Assembly (NCBI RefSeq): GCF_014200575.1
Contig: NZ_JACHBZ010000006.1
Location: forward strand, 186,001 to 250,000
Direction: 5' to 3'
Origin: Mucilaginibacter saanensis
Lineage (GTDB): Bacteria > Bacteroidota > Bacteroidia > Sphingobacteriales > Sphingobacteriaceae
DNA: 64,000 bases
The translations under genes and the position numbers were made by a program. Positions within the stretch are counted from its first letter, which is position 1; each line of letters begins with the position of its first letter. The notes beneath the pieces are model-generated. The model was not told the DNA's origin, did no database searches, and worked only from the letters and a program-made list of their open reading frames with translations. Below, piece by piece: positions 19,119-26,519 of the stretch.

Positions 19119-19586
19119 TTAGTGAGCAAAATGACTGTTGAGCAATTGCTCCCAGCCTTTGGCTTGTTCGTCAAGCTGCTTAATTTTAAGCTCGTTATCC
19201 ATAAACTGCTCGTAAAAAGGAATGCTGCACAACAGCATGTTGTTTGGATCAACTACCTGTAGCTTTACTGATTTTACAGCGCTCCCGTTCATGTTTTTGA
19301 TTACATAAGACCGGGAAGCGGCTTTCAGATCATTCACATTCATGCTTTGGCTGTCATGAGCCGTAAACAGCAGCATCTTGTTTGATTGGTCCCAGCCAAT
19401 GATCTTATTGCCAATAAGTTCTGAACGGGTTAAACTGAGTTGGCGGTCTTGGATAGCCGTTAGCAGGCGTTCATTTAATTTAGCTTTTCTTCTTTTTTTT
19501 GATTGCCTTGAAATGATATAAACAGGCACTATAAATATTAACAATAGGGTGCCCACAATCAGGGCATTTTCCGAAACATGGTTCAT
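19119..19586 (-). CDS. Unknown membrane-anchored protein
   Basis: I do not recognise this 155-residue protein. It has one N-terminal membrane segment (about residues 8-27, ALIVGTLLLIFIVPVYIISR), then a basic stretch SKKRRKAKLNERL, then a soluble domain of about 110 residues on the cytoplasmic side if the positive-inside rule holds. Readable blocks are IGNKIIGWDQSNKMLLF, VKLQVVDPNNMLLCSIPFYE and a charged helix near the C-terminus. It ends at the shared terminator with the GMC gene, and the small secreted-protein gene lies 73 bp upstream on the same strand. The start ATG with a clean membrane anchor supports a real gene. Confidence 0.72.
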   Translation of the reverse strand: MNHVSENALIVGTLLLIFIVPVYIISRQSKKRRKAKLNERLLTAIQDRQLSLTRSELIGNKIIGWDQSNKMLLFTAHDSQSMNVNDLKAASRSYVIKNMNGSAVKSVKLQVVDPNNMLLCSIPFYEQFMDNELKIKQLDEQAKGWEQLLNSHFAH

Positions 19587-19659
19587 GCTGATAATTTAAA
19601 ATGTGTAAAATTTGCCTGTTAAACAGGCGCACTGATAAAAAATAATGTATCAGCTTATT

Positions 19660-20007
19660 TTACCAGAAACCATGAAACGGAAAGAGGATCAGTCGGTAAA
19701 ACTGAAGTGATGGGAGATAAAATGATCTGCCTGTATACAGCCTTGTGCTGGTTTTAAATAAGCTTGCATTATCAGTTGCCAGAAAAATATCAGCGGCAGG
19801 TGCATGTGATTTTAGGGCAGATAAATGCAGGCTTGTTCCGGCCTCGGCATACAGGTTGTAAGGTTGATTGCTTTTCTTTAAACCGGTTTTACCGGCATCT
19901 TTTTGCAAATGGTTTACGGCACCCGCATTTGCCTCTGCCTTTACACTTATTTGTAAAGCAAAAACAAAAGCAATAACCAGGGCCGATTTAAATAACCTGA
20001 GCAACAT
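19660..20007 (-). CDS. Small secreted protein of unknown function
   Basis: This 115-residue protein begins with a plausible signal peptide (FKSALVIAFVFALQISVKAE, cut near residue 25-27). The mature part is Ala/Ser-rich with AEAGTSLHLSALKSHAPAAD and an aromatic C-terminus FYRLILFPFHGFW. I recognise no domain. It lies 31 bp from the end of the Nramp gene on the same strand and could be cotranscribed with it. A competing 70-residue frame on + lacks any such features. Treat as a probable but unproven gene. Confidence 0.5.
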   Translation of the reverse strand: MLLRLFKSALVIAFVFALQISVKAEANAGAVNHLQKDAGKTGLKKSNQPYNLYAEAGTSLHLSALKSHAPAADIFLATDNASLFKTSTRLYTGRSFYLPSLQFYRLILFPFHGFW

Positions 20008-20038
20008 AGCGCAAATATAAGGTTTATGTTGTTAAGGG

Positions 20039-21334
20039 CTAAATGGTAAAAAACATGGCCACCGCCGCGCCGCCCATAAATACAAAAGTTGCCCATAGCA
20101 ACCCTTTAGATAGCCAGCCACTTTTATAAACGCCCATGATTTGTTCGCTGGCGGCAATTCTCGTAATTAAAAATAATAGGGGTACGGCAGCCACGCCATT
20201 AAGCACCGCGGTGTATACCAATGCCTTAACCGGGTCAATGCCAATAAAATTAATAGCCAGGCCTATTGCAGTTGAAACAATGATAACGCCATAAAAGCCC
20301 CGGGCGCGTTTTAGTTTGTAGTTAAGCCCGGCCCGCCAGTCAAATGCCTCGGCAACGGCATATGCGGCAGAACCGGATAGTACAGGTACCGCCAATAACC
20401 CCAGGCCAATGATCCCCACCGAAAAAATAAGTTTAGCCAAATAACCGGCATTAGGGAATGAGTGTACCAGTGGCTCTAATGCCTTGGCAGCATCAGCAGC
20501 ATTCTTAATGTCCTTTACACCGCTGTTGTGGAGCACACTGGCGGCAACCAATAATATACACCAGGTAGTGATCTCAGAAATGATCATGCCCGAGGTATTA
20601 TCCTTACGCATGGCATGGATGTTTTTCCAACTAATGGTGGGTTTCCCTTTTTTGATCAGGTGCTTTTCCTTCTCCTCTTCCACTTCCTGTGAGGCCTCCC
20701 AAAAAAACATGTATGGTGTAATGGTTGTTCCAAACACACCGGTAATAATAAACAGAAAGGCAAAGTTAAACTCAATATGAGGTATTACCGTGGCCTTTAA
20801 CACCGTGGCCCAGTCCTGGTGAATAATACAAACCGTAATGGGGTACGATAGCAGGGCAAGCGCCAACCACTTCAGTATTTTTGAGTAAGTTTTATAGCTC
20901 GTAAATATCTCCAACAGCAGTATGCTAACCGTAAAAATAAGTGTAAGTATAAAAAACGGAAAGGGGATAAGCAGTTGTGCCGCCGCGGCCATGGCGCCAA
21001 TGTCGGCACCTATATTAATGGTATTGGCTATTACCACCAGGCCAACAACAGCGTATAATACAGGTTTGCTGTAGTTGTCTTTTACTACCGCAGCTATGCC
21101 TTTTCCGGTTACTATACCAATCCGGGCGCAGGCTTCCTGTACAGCAGTCATAAAGGGGAGCATGTACAGTGCTGTCCATAACTGGCCGTAGCCAAATTGT
21201 GCACCTGTTTGCGAATAAGTAGCTATACCTGAGGGATCATCATCAGCTGCGCCGGTAGTAAGCCCTGGACCTAATACGGTAAGCCATTTCCAAAATCCTT
21301 TTTTTGCCGGCTTGTGAGGTGTTTCTGATGCCAT
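20039..21334 (-). CDS. Nramp-family divalent metal transporter, variant metal site
   Basis: This 431-residue polytopic inner-membrane protein of the LeuT fold belongs to the Nramp family: GPGLTTGAADDDPSGIATYS in helix 1, QEACARIGIVTGKG, ANTINIGADIGAMAAA in helix 3 and GTTITPYMFFWEASQ in helix 6. The length is normal. The canonical manganese/iron site uses D-P-G-N in helix 1 and M-P-H in helix 6. Here these read D33-P-S-G36 and T206-P-Y208, so the Asn and the soft Met ligand are missing. That points to an Nramp-related branch with another preference, possibly harder ions such as magnesium; this is inference. A CDF transporter gene lies upstream on the same strand. Confidence 0.88.
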   Translation of the reverse strand: MASETPHKPAKKGFWKWLTVLGPGLTTGAADDDPSGIATYSQTGAQFGYGQLWTALYMLPFMTAVQEACARIGIVTGKGIAAVVKDNYSKPVLYAVVGLVVIANTINIGADIGAMAAAAQLLIPFPFFILTLIFTVSILLLEIFTSYKTYSKILKWLALALLSYPITVCIIHQDWATVLKATVIPHIEFNFAFLFIITGVFGTTITPYMFFWEASQEVEEEKEKHLIKKGKPTISWKNIHAMRKDNTSGMIISEITTWCILLVAASVLHNSGVKDIKNAADAAKALEPLVHSFPNAGYLAKLIFSVGIIGLGLLAVPVLSGSAAYAVAEAFDWRAGLNYKLKRARGFYGVIIVSTAIGLAINFIGIDPVKALVYTAVLNGVAAVPLLFLITRIAASEQIMGVYKSGWLSKGLLWATFVFMGGAAVAMFFTI

Positions 21335-21484
21335 AGTAATGGTTTAGTTAATCCACAAGTAATAGCAGCAGGCAATACCAGTTCAACAACTTTAACAATT
21401 AGCAGCTGTTGAATTTTAAGTTGGATTAGTTACTAAAAATACTGAATAACAATGAGCATACAACAGGTATGCAATAAAAAAGTA

Positions 21485-22375
21485 TTACTCGTGGCCGTAA
21501 GGTTCAATGTGGATCAATACGTCTTTAATGCTGAGGTCGGCATCAAGCAATTTATCCTTTACAATATGGGCAATGCGGTGCCCTTCGGCAACGGTCATCT
21601 CCGGATCCAGCTGAATGTGCAGGTCAACAAAATAATCAAAGCCCATTTTCCTCACGTAGCATTTTTCAATCAGCTTTACTTTATCCACCTGTCCGGCCAG
21701 TTCCCTTATCTGGTTCACAATTTCAGCAGATGGTGCGGCATCCATAATCTCGGCCAGGCCGGGTCTTAAAAGTTGTATAGCGTTATAAAATATTAGTCCT
21801 GATGCCAAAAGTGCGGCCCAGTCATCGGCTCCTTCATAGCCCTTACCCGCAATAAGTGCAATGGTGATCCCTATAAATGCAGCCACGGAGGTAATGGCAT
21901 CGCTGCGGTGGTGATAGGCATCGGCCTTTACGGCATTGCTGTCAATCTGTTTACCAACCTTTAGCACGTATCTAAACATGCATTCCTTAATAATCATCAC
22001 CACCAGTAGTATATATAAGGTAAACCGTTTAGGCATATCATGAGGTGTGCGCACAAATTCAATAGCGTGCCAGCCAATCCATACGGCGGCAGCCATTAAG
22101 CAAAAAGATATTACGATGGATACTATGGGTTCGGCTTTTCCATGCCCGTAAGGGTGTTTGCTATCTGCAGGTTTCATGGCTATCCTTAATCCGATCCATA
22201 AAAGTGACGAGCTGAAAATATCCGCGCCGGTTTCTGTTGCATCGGCAATAAGAGCGTACGAATGACCAAGATGGCCCGATATGGCTTTCAGAAAAACCAG
22301 CACAATGCTAATTCCAATACCAATTTGAGTGGTACGAATTGCCTTTACCGAAGGGTGTACATCTATTGCAGCCAT
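21485..22375 (-). CDS. Cation diffusion facilitator (CDF) metal transporter
   Basis: This 296-residue efflux transporter exchanges a divalent metal for protons. I start at the ATG at 22375 (MAAIDVHPSVKA); the longer frame needs a TTG. Helix 2 carries DATETGADIFSSS, giving an E48-x3-D52 pair where the best-known members have H/D-x3-D. Helix 5 carries YHHRSDAITS, the classical HxxxD. A C-terminal cytoplasmic domain (about 205-296) contains VDKVKLIEKCYVRKMGFDYF and VDLHIQLDPEMTVAEGHRIA, the His-containing dimer domain of the family. The metal is uncertain (Zn, Fe or Mn). It lies 150 bp upstream of the Nramp gene, so the two may jointly set metal balance. Confidence 0.88.
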   Translation of the reverse strand: MAAIDVHPSVKAIRTTQIGIGISIVLVFLKAISGHLGHSYALIADATETGADIFSSSLLWIGLRIAMKPADSKHPYGHGKAEPIVSIVISFCLMAAAVWIGWHAIEFVRTPHDMPKRFTLYILLVVMIIKECMFRYVLKVGKQIDSNAVKADAYHHRSDAITSVAAFIGITIALIAGKGYEGADDWAALLASGLIFYNAIQLLRPGLAEIMDAAPSAEIVNQIRELAGQVDKVKLIEKCYVRKMGFDYFVDLHIQLDPEMTVAEGHRIAHIVKDKLLDADLSIKDVLIHIEPYGHE

Positions 22376-22508
22376 GTCAAAACCTAAATAAGGCCGCAAA
22401 GGTAAAAAGCTTGGTGACTAATACCCTCATTTAATTTTAAACAAGTATTAAAATTAGATACAGGAGAAATTATAAGACATAGTTAATGCTAAATGATGTG
22501 CCAGGTAA

Positions 22509-22554
22509 CAGTTTCAATACACATTTGGGCAGTTTCAATAAATTAATAACTTTG
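22509..22554 (+). promoter_or_regulatory. Promoter with flanking 11-bp direct repeats
   Basis: The -33 box TTTG (22524-22527), a 19-bp spacer and a -7 box TAacTTTG (22547-22554) fit the Bacteroidota primary sigma consensus. The direct repeat cagtttcaata occurs at 22509-22519 and 22530-22540, 21 bp apart (two helical turns), and brackets the -33 box, as an operator would. It serves the isomerase-like gene that starts at 22598. Confidence 0.65.
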
Positions 22555-22597
22555 GTATAAACCAATCATTACCAACAGCCCCGGGGGAAATAAACCA

Positions 22598-23572
22598 ATG
22601 GAAAAACATAATTTATCACGGCGCCAGTTTATTGGCAGCGGTGCAATTGCAGCCACAGGACTTTTATTGTTTTCAAAAACATCATTTGCCAATACCATTT
22701 TACGCAAGGCCGATAAGCCAAACTCGCTGATTAATGGCGTACAGATAGGAGTTATCACTTATTCGTTCCGTAGTATGCCTGATACTGTGGAGGATTTGCT
22801 GAAATATTGTATTGATTGTAACATTAATGCCATTGAAATAATGGGCGATGCCGCCGAGATTTATGCCGGTGCACCTAAACGACAGGGTGGCGGAGGGTAT
22901 GGCAGACCGCAAACTCCTGAAGAAAAAACAGCATCTGACGACTTTAACAAAAAGATAGCAGAGTGGCGCACATCCGCACCGCTTAACAAGTTCAAAGAGT
23001 TGCGTAAAATGTATAGCGATGCCGGTGTAACCATATACGCCTGGAAACCAAACGCCCTTGGCACTCATAACAGCGATGCCGAAATTGATTATGCATTTAA
23101 TGCAGGCAAGGCACTTGGGGTTAGCCACGTTACTGTTGAACTGCCTGACGAAGCACAAACTAAACGCCTTGGCGATATTGCCGCCAAACATAAAATGATG
23201 GTTGGCTACCATGCGCACACGCAAGCTACCCCAACGCTTTGGGACACCGCTTTAAGCCAGTCAAAATATAACGGCATTAATCTGGATATTGGCCATTATG
23301 TAGCCGGAACCAGTAGCAGCCCTGTTCCGTTTATTGAAAAATATCACGACCGTATAACCAGTATGCATATTAAGGATCGTAAATTTCATGATGGCCCTAA
23401 CCAACCCTGGGGGCAGGGAGATACGCCGATAAAAGAGGTGTTGCAGCTGATAAAAAATAACCACTATAAATTCCCCGCCACTATTGAGCTGGAATACAAG
23501 ATACCAGACGGCTCCGATGCGGTGAAAGAAGTAAAAATATGCCGCCAGTTTGCTGCGGATGCCCTAAGCTAA
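22598..23572 (+). CDS. Tat-exported sugar phosphate isomerase/epimerase-like TIM barrel
   Basis: This 324-residue protein of the xylose-isomerase-like TIM-barrel family has a Tat signal peptide at the N-terminus: SRRQFIGSGAIAATGLLLFS, cut near residue 31. The barrel blocks are VQIGVITYSF, INAIEIMGDAAEIYAG, VTVELPDEAQTKRLGDIAAK, VGYHAHTQATPTLWDTAL, INLDIGHYVAG, MHIKDRK and ATIELEYKIPDGSDAVKEVK. The acids and histidines in these blocks make up the usual metal site. Export to the periplasm suggests action on free or keto-sugars rather than sugar phosphates. Related proteins are found in Bacteroidota 3-keto-glycoside clusters. The exact reaction is unknown. Confidence 0.8.
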   Translation: MEKHNLSRRQFIGSGAIAATGLLLFSKTSFANTILRKADKPNSLINGVQIGVITYSFRSMPDTVEDLLKYCIDCNINAIEIMGDAAEIYAGAPKRQGGGGYGRPQTPEEKTASDDFNKKIAEWRTSAPLNKFKELRKMYSDAGVTIYAWKPNALGTHNSDAEIDYAFNAGKALGVSHVTVELPDEAQTKRLGDIAAKHKMMVGYHAHTQATPTLWDTALSQSKYNGINLDIGHYVAGTSSSPVPFIEKYHDRITSMHIKDRKFHDGPNQPWGQGDTPIKEVLQLIKNNHYKFPATIELEYKIPDGSDAVKEVKICRQFAADALS

Positions 23573-23594
23573 GCGTATAATAGCATCGGGCATG

Positions 23595-24830
23595 TTATTT
23601 TAAATTTTTGTCCATGAAGTTAAGGTACTGTTCCCAGTCATAAGTAAGTATATTATGATTGCCCGGCCTGATGTGGTATTGGATACCACCCGATACGGAT
23701 TCACTTAAACCGGGCATCCGGGTTGTTGGCAGGCCCTGGCGCCCTAACAGGCGATAAACCGGTGTGGCATACACACCGGATAAAAATTCTCCTTCCGGGT
23801 CAGAGTTTTTATCACTTTCGGCGCTGCCTATGGCAATGGGTCTTGGCGCTATAAGTGCAATTACCTCATGCTGATCAAAGGGCATAACAGTATCCTTATG
23901 AATGTATTGACGAAAATTTACATCGAACCAGTGAGGAAAGACGGTACATAAGTGTTCAATACTTTCGCCTTTACCTCTTCTGAATAGCTTTACACCACCG
24001 GCTCCCGATTCATTACTGAGTACCATGGCAAAACGCTCATCTGTAGCACCTGCCCATACCGCAGCCTTACCCAACCGCGAAAAGCCAAACACCGCCACCT
24101 TTTTAGCATTGATATCTTTATCGGTTTCCAGATAGTCAAGTGCGCGGCTTAAGCCCCATGCCCAGGCGCCCACTGTACTAAAATTATCTCCGCGTCCCTG
24201 CAATTCTGGATATAGGGCATGTACACCATTTTTAAAACCGTCATCATAATCAGGGTCGATGTCGCCGCAGTAGATGGTCGCAAAACCGTATCCGCGGGCT
24301 AATATCATTTCCAGATCGGTGTTGGGTTTCGTGGCCCTATTGGCTTGGGTTGCCTTGTGATCAACTATGCCGGGACCTTTGCCTGCCCAGCTGGCCGAAA
24401 TTTTAATGGCTGTATCATTAGTGAGGGTTTGATTGCCGCCAAAGCCAAGCTGTAAAATTAAGGGTACTGGTTTTTTTGAGTGATTGGGCAGATAAATGAG
24501 TATATCCATTTGGGGGCCGTCGGGCTTTCCATTAAAATAAACGGTTACCTGTTTACGGATAGCCTTACCGCCTAATGCGTTTTTATCTGTATCAAATACC
24601 TTAAAGGTCATATTAGCAGGCCTCGCCGGAGCCTGGCCATACATTTGGGTAGTAAACAGCTGTATGATTTCTTTCCGTCTTACCCGCCATTGCATCGCCG
24701 TAGTTACCTTACTGCCGTTGTTCATAATTAACGGATCGGCAAGGGATGATAAGGTGTTGTCCTGAGCGCGGGCAACTGATGTGCTAACAAAAAACAGCGC
24801 TATAAATGCAAAGCGGGTTAAAGGTTTCAT
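23595..24830 (-). CDS. CE15-like glucuronoyl esterase / acetylxylan-esterase-type hydrolase
   Basis: This 411-residue secreted alpha/beta-hydrolase has a signal peptide ending near ARAQ (residue 23). The nucleophile elbow is GFSRLGKAAVWAG with Ser251. A following SNESGAGG supplies Glu274, and HNILTYDWEQYL near the end supplies the His (about 392). These match the Ser/Glu/His arrangement of CE15 glucuronoyl methylesterases. Such enzymes cut ester links between glucuronoxylan or arabinogalactan and lignin or other alcohols. It is convergent with the isomerase gene (22 bp between stops) and divergent from the GH43 gene. A general acetyl esterase is the alternative. Confidence 0.75.
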   Translation of the reverse strand: MKPLTRFAFIALFFVSTSVARAQDNTLSSLADPLIMNNGSKVTTAMQWRVRRKEIIQLFTTQMYGQAPARPANMTFKVFDTDKNALGGKAIRKQVTVYFNGKPDGPQMDILIYLPNHSKKPVPLILQLGFGGNQTLTNDTAIKISASWAGKGPGIVDHKATQANRATKPNTDLEMILARGYGFATIYCGDIDPDYDDGFKNGVHALYPELQGRGDNFSTVGAWAWGLSRALDYLETDKDINAKKVAVFGFSRLGKAAVWAGATDERFAMVLSNESGAGGVKLFRRGKGESIEHLCTVFPHWFDVNFRQYIHKDTVMPFDQHEVIALIAPRPIAIGSAESDKNSDPEGEFLSGVYATPVYRLLGRQGLPTTRMPGLSESVSGGIQYHIRPGNHNILTYDWEQYLNFMDKNLK

Positions 24831-25248
24831 TACAGGTTACTATTGGTTGGTATGAGCCTTCTAATGTAGCAAATTAATAGGAGCCACTTTATATTGCTAT
24901 TGAATTGTGACACAGATGATGTTCCGTTGTTTTTTTAGTGTGAGGGTATTAAAATCGGCGAATTATCAATTTTACAATGTTTTTCAATGCTGTTTGTTGT
25001 TGCTCCGCAGTTACATGTTTAAAAATCAACGCAGTTAATAATTCTTGAAGTAATCATATCAATATTAATTTATATTTGTCCGCAGTCAACCGACTTCATA
25101 AACTACTTCTTTTAGCACTGTTATTTTGATAATAAATTTTAAAAGGATTAGTTATATTGTTTTTTATAATTGTATAAATGACAAATATAAAAAATTACCA
25201 TTGGGCGACTAAGGCAAAAGTATATTCCTGCAAACCATTATAAATAAT
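24831..25248. other. 418-bp AT-rich divergent intergenic region
   Basis: It holds the divergent promoters of the CE15-like and GH43 genes. A perfect -7 box TAtaTTTG is at 25071-25078, but a -33 box at normal spacing is weak (TTG at 25045-25047). No ORF or RNA gene is evident. Confidence 0.4.
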
Positions 25249-26250
25249 ATGAAGTACATTATTCTTTTTATCTTAATTATCGGCGGCAAAGCCCTGGCCT
25301 TTGCAAACCACCACAAACCTGTATCAGATACGGTAAGCACCAGCCAGATACTTTTAGACACTGAAGGCAAGCCCATTAACGCGCATGGCGCAGGGGTATT
25401 ATATCATGAGGGAGTTTATTACCTTTTTGGCGAAATCAAGAAAGGTAAAACCTGGCTTGTTCCCGGCCAAAACTGGGAAGATTACCGGGTACCTGCCGGA
25501 GGTGTTTCGTGCTATTCATCAACGGATCTTAAACACTGGAAAAACAGAGGAGTGGCGCTTAAAGTAGTTACCAACGATACCAGTAGCGAGCTGGATACAG
25601 GCAGGGTAATAGAAAGGCCAAAGGTTATTTATAACGCCACCACCAAGAAGTTTGTGATGTGGCTGCATTCAGACAAAAATGATTATCGTGCATCTAAAGG
25701 TGGTGTTGCCGTTAGCGACAAGCCCTGGGGGCCGTATCGCTATCTAGGAAGCGTAAAGCCAAACGGACAAATGTTAAGGGATATGACCTTGTTTAAAGAT
25801 GATGACGGTAAAGCATATCTCATATACTCATCAGAGGAGAACAGCACCATGCATGTATGTTTGCTGAGTGCCGATTATTTAAAGCCTACTAAAACTTATT
25901 CCAGAATATTGATTAAGGAAAACAGGGAAAGCCCGGCTATTTTTAAGCACAATGGTAAATATTTCCTGGTTACATCGGGCTGTTCGGGCTGGTCGCCAAA
26001 TGCGGCTGACTATGCCATTGCCGATCATATTATGGGGCCTTGGACCCAGCAGGGCAATCCATGTAAGGGTTTAAATGCCGGTAGTACCTTTTCGGCGCAG
26101 GGTGCGTTTATCCTTCCTGTGTATGGTAAACCCGGAGATTTTATATTTATGGGAGATATCTGGAATAAAACAGATTTGGAAAAATCGGCCTATCTATGGT
26201 TGCCCATACATGTTAACGGGGATAAAGTTGAAATACACAATAGTAAATAG
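25249..26250 (+). CDS. GH43 glycosidase of the exo-beta-1,3-galactanase type
   Basis: This 333-residue secreted five-bladed beta-propeller has a signal peptide ending near residue 19-21. The N-terminal motif is INAHGAGVLYHEGVYYLFGE. Ordinary GH43 enzymes carry the base Asp here, while GH43 subfamily 24 exo-beta-1,3-galactanases carry AHGGG and lack it. The acid region is RESPAIFKHNGKYFLVTSG with Glu227, followed by SGWSPNAADYA, also typical of that subfamily. The likely target is the beta-1,3-galactan backbone of type II arabinogalactan. It ends in a strong terminator, so the next gene is separate. Confidence 0.82.
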   Translation: MKYIILFILIIGGKALAFANHHKPVSDTVSTSQILLDTEGKPINAHGAGVLYHEGVYYLFGEIKKGKTWLVPGQNWEDYRVPAGGVSCYSSTDLKHWKNRGVALKVVTNDTSSELDTGRVIERPKVIYNATTKKFVMWLHSDKNDYRASKGGVAVSDKPWGPYRYLGSVKPNGQMLRDMTLFKDDDGKAYLIYSSEENSTMHVCLLSADYLKPTKTYSRILIKENRESPAIFKHNGKYFLVTSGCSGWSPNAADYAIADHIMGPWTQQGNPCKGLNAGSTFSAQGAFILPVYGKPGDFIFMGDIWNKTDLEKSAYLWLPIHVNGDKVEIHNSK

Positions 26251-26291
26251 TAATGCAAAACACCCGCCGGCATTATATCCGGAGTTGGGTT

Positions 26292-26334
26292 AACAAGAAA
26301 GCCTGCCGATCTGTGATCGGCAGGCTTTCTTGTT
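26292..26334. terminator. Strong hairpin terminator after GH43
   Basis: A perfect 19-bp inverted repeat (arms 26292-26310 and 26316-26334, core gcctgccgat/atcggcaggc) with a 5-nt loop and T-rich right arm. It separates the GH43 gene from the next one. Confidence 0.9.
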
Positions 26335-26519
26335 TTACTTACGGTGATGTGTATTGGCGCAATCTTGATTCAGGTTAATTGCCGATAGGGGTAACGGACA
26401 GATTGTTTGCAAGCCATAGCCCCATAATATTATCCATCACGTCCGTAATAATCGCTATTTTTTTCAAGTGTTTGAAGTATGATATTTACGGTAACCTGAA
26501 ACCCCGTGATATTAAAAAA

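Noticed and set aside
19764..19976. 70-residue + strand ORF opposite the small secreted-protein gene
   Set aside because: It has a His/Arg-rich shadow composition; the minus-strand frame with a signal peptide is the better reading.
22700..23224. 174-residue minus-strand ORF inside the isomerase gene
   Set aside because: It lies fully antisense to a clear Tat-exported TIM-barrel gene; composition is what an antisense frame gives.
26379..26519. Upstream extension of the clan GH-D gene
   Set aside because: It would put 47 residues before a clean signal peptide; the ATG at 26520 is the natural start.
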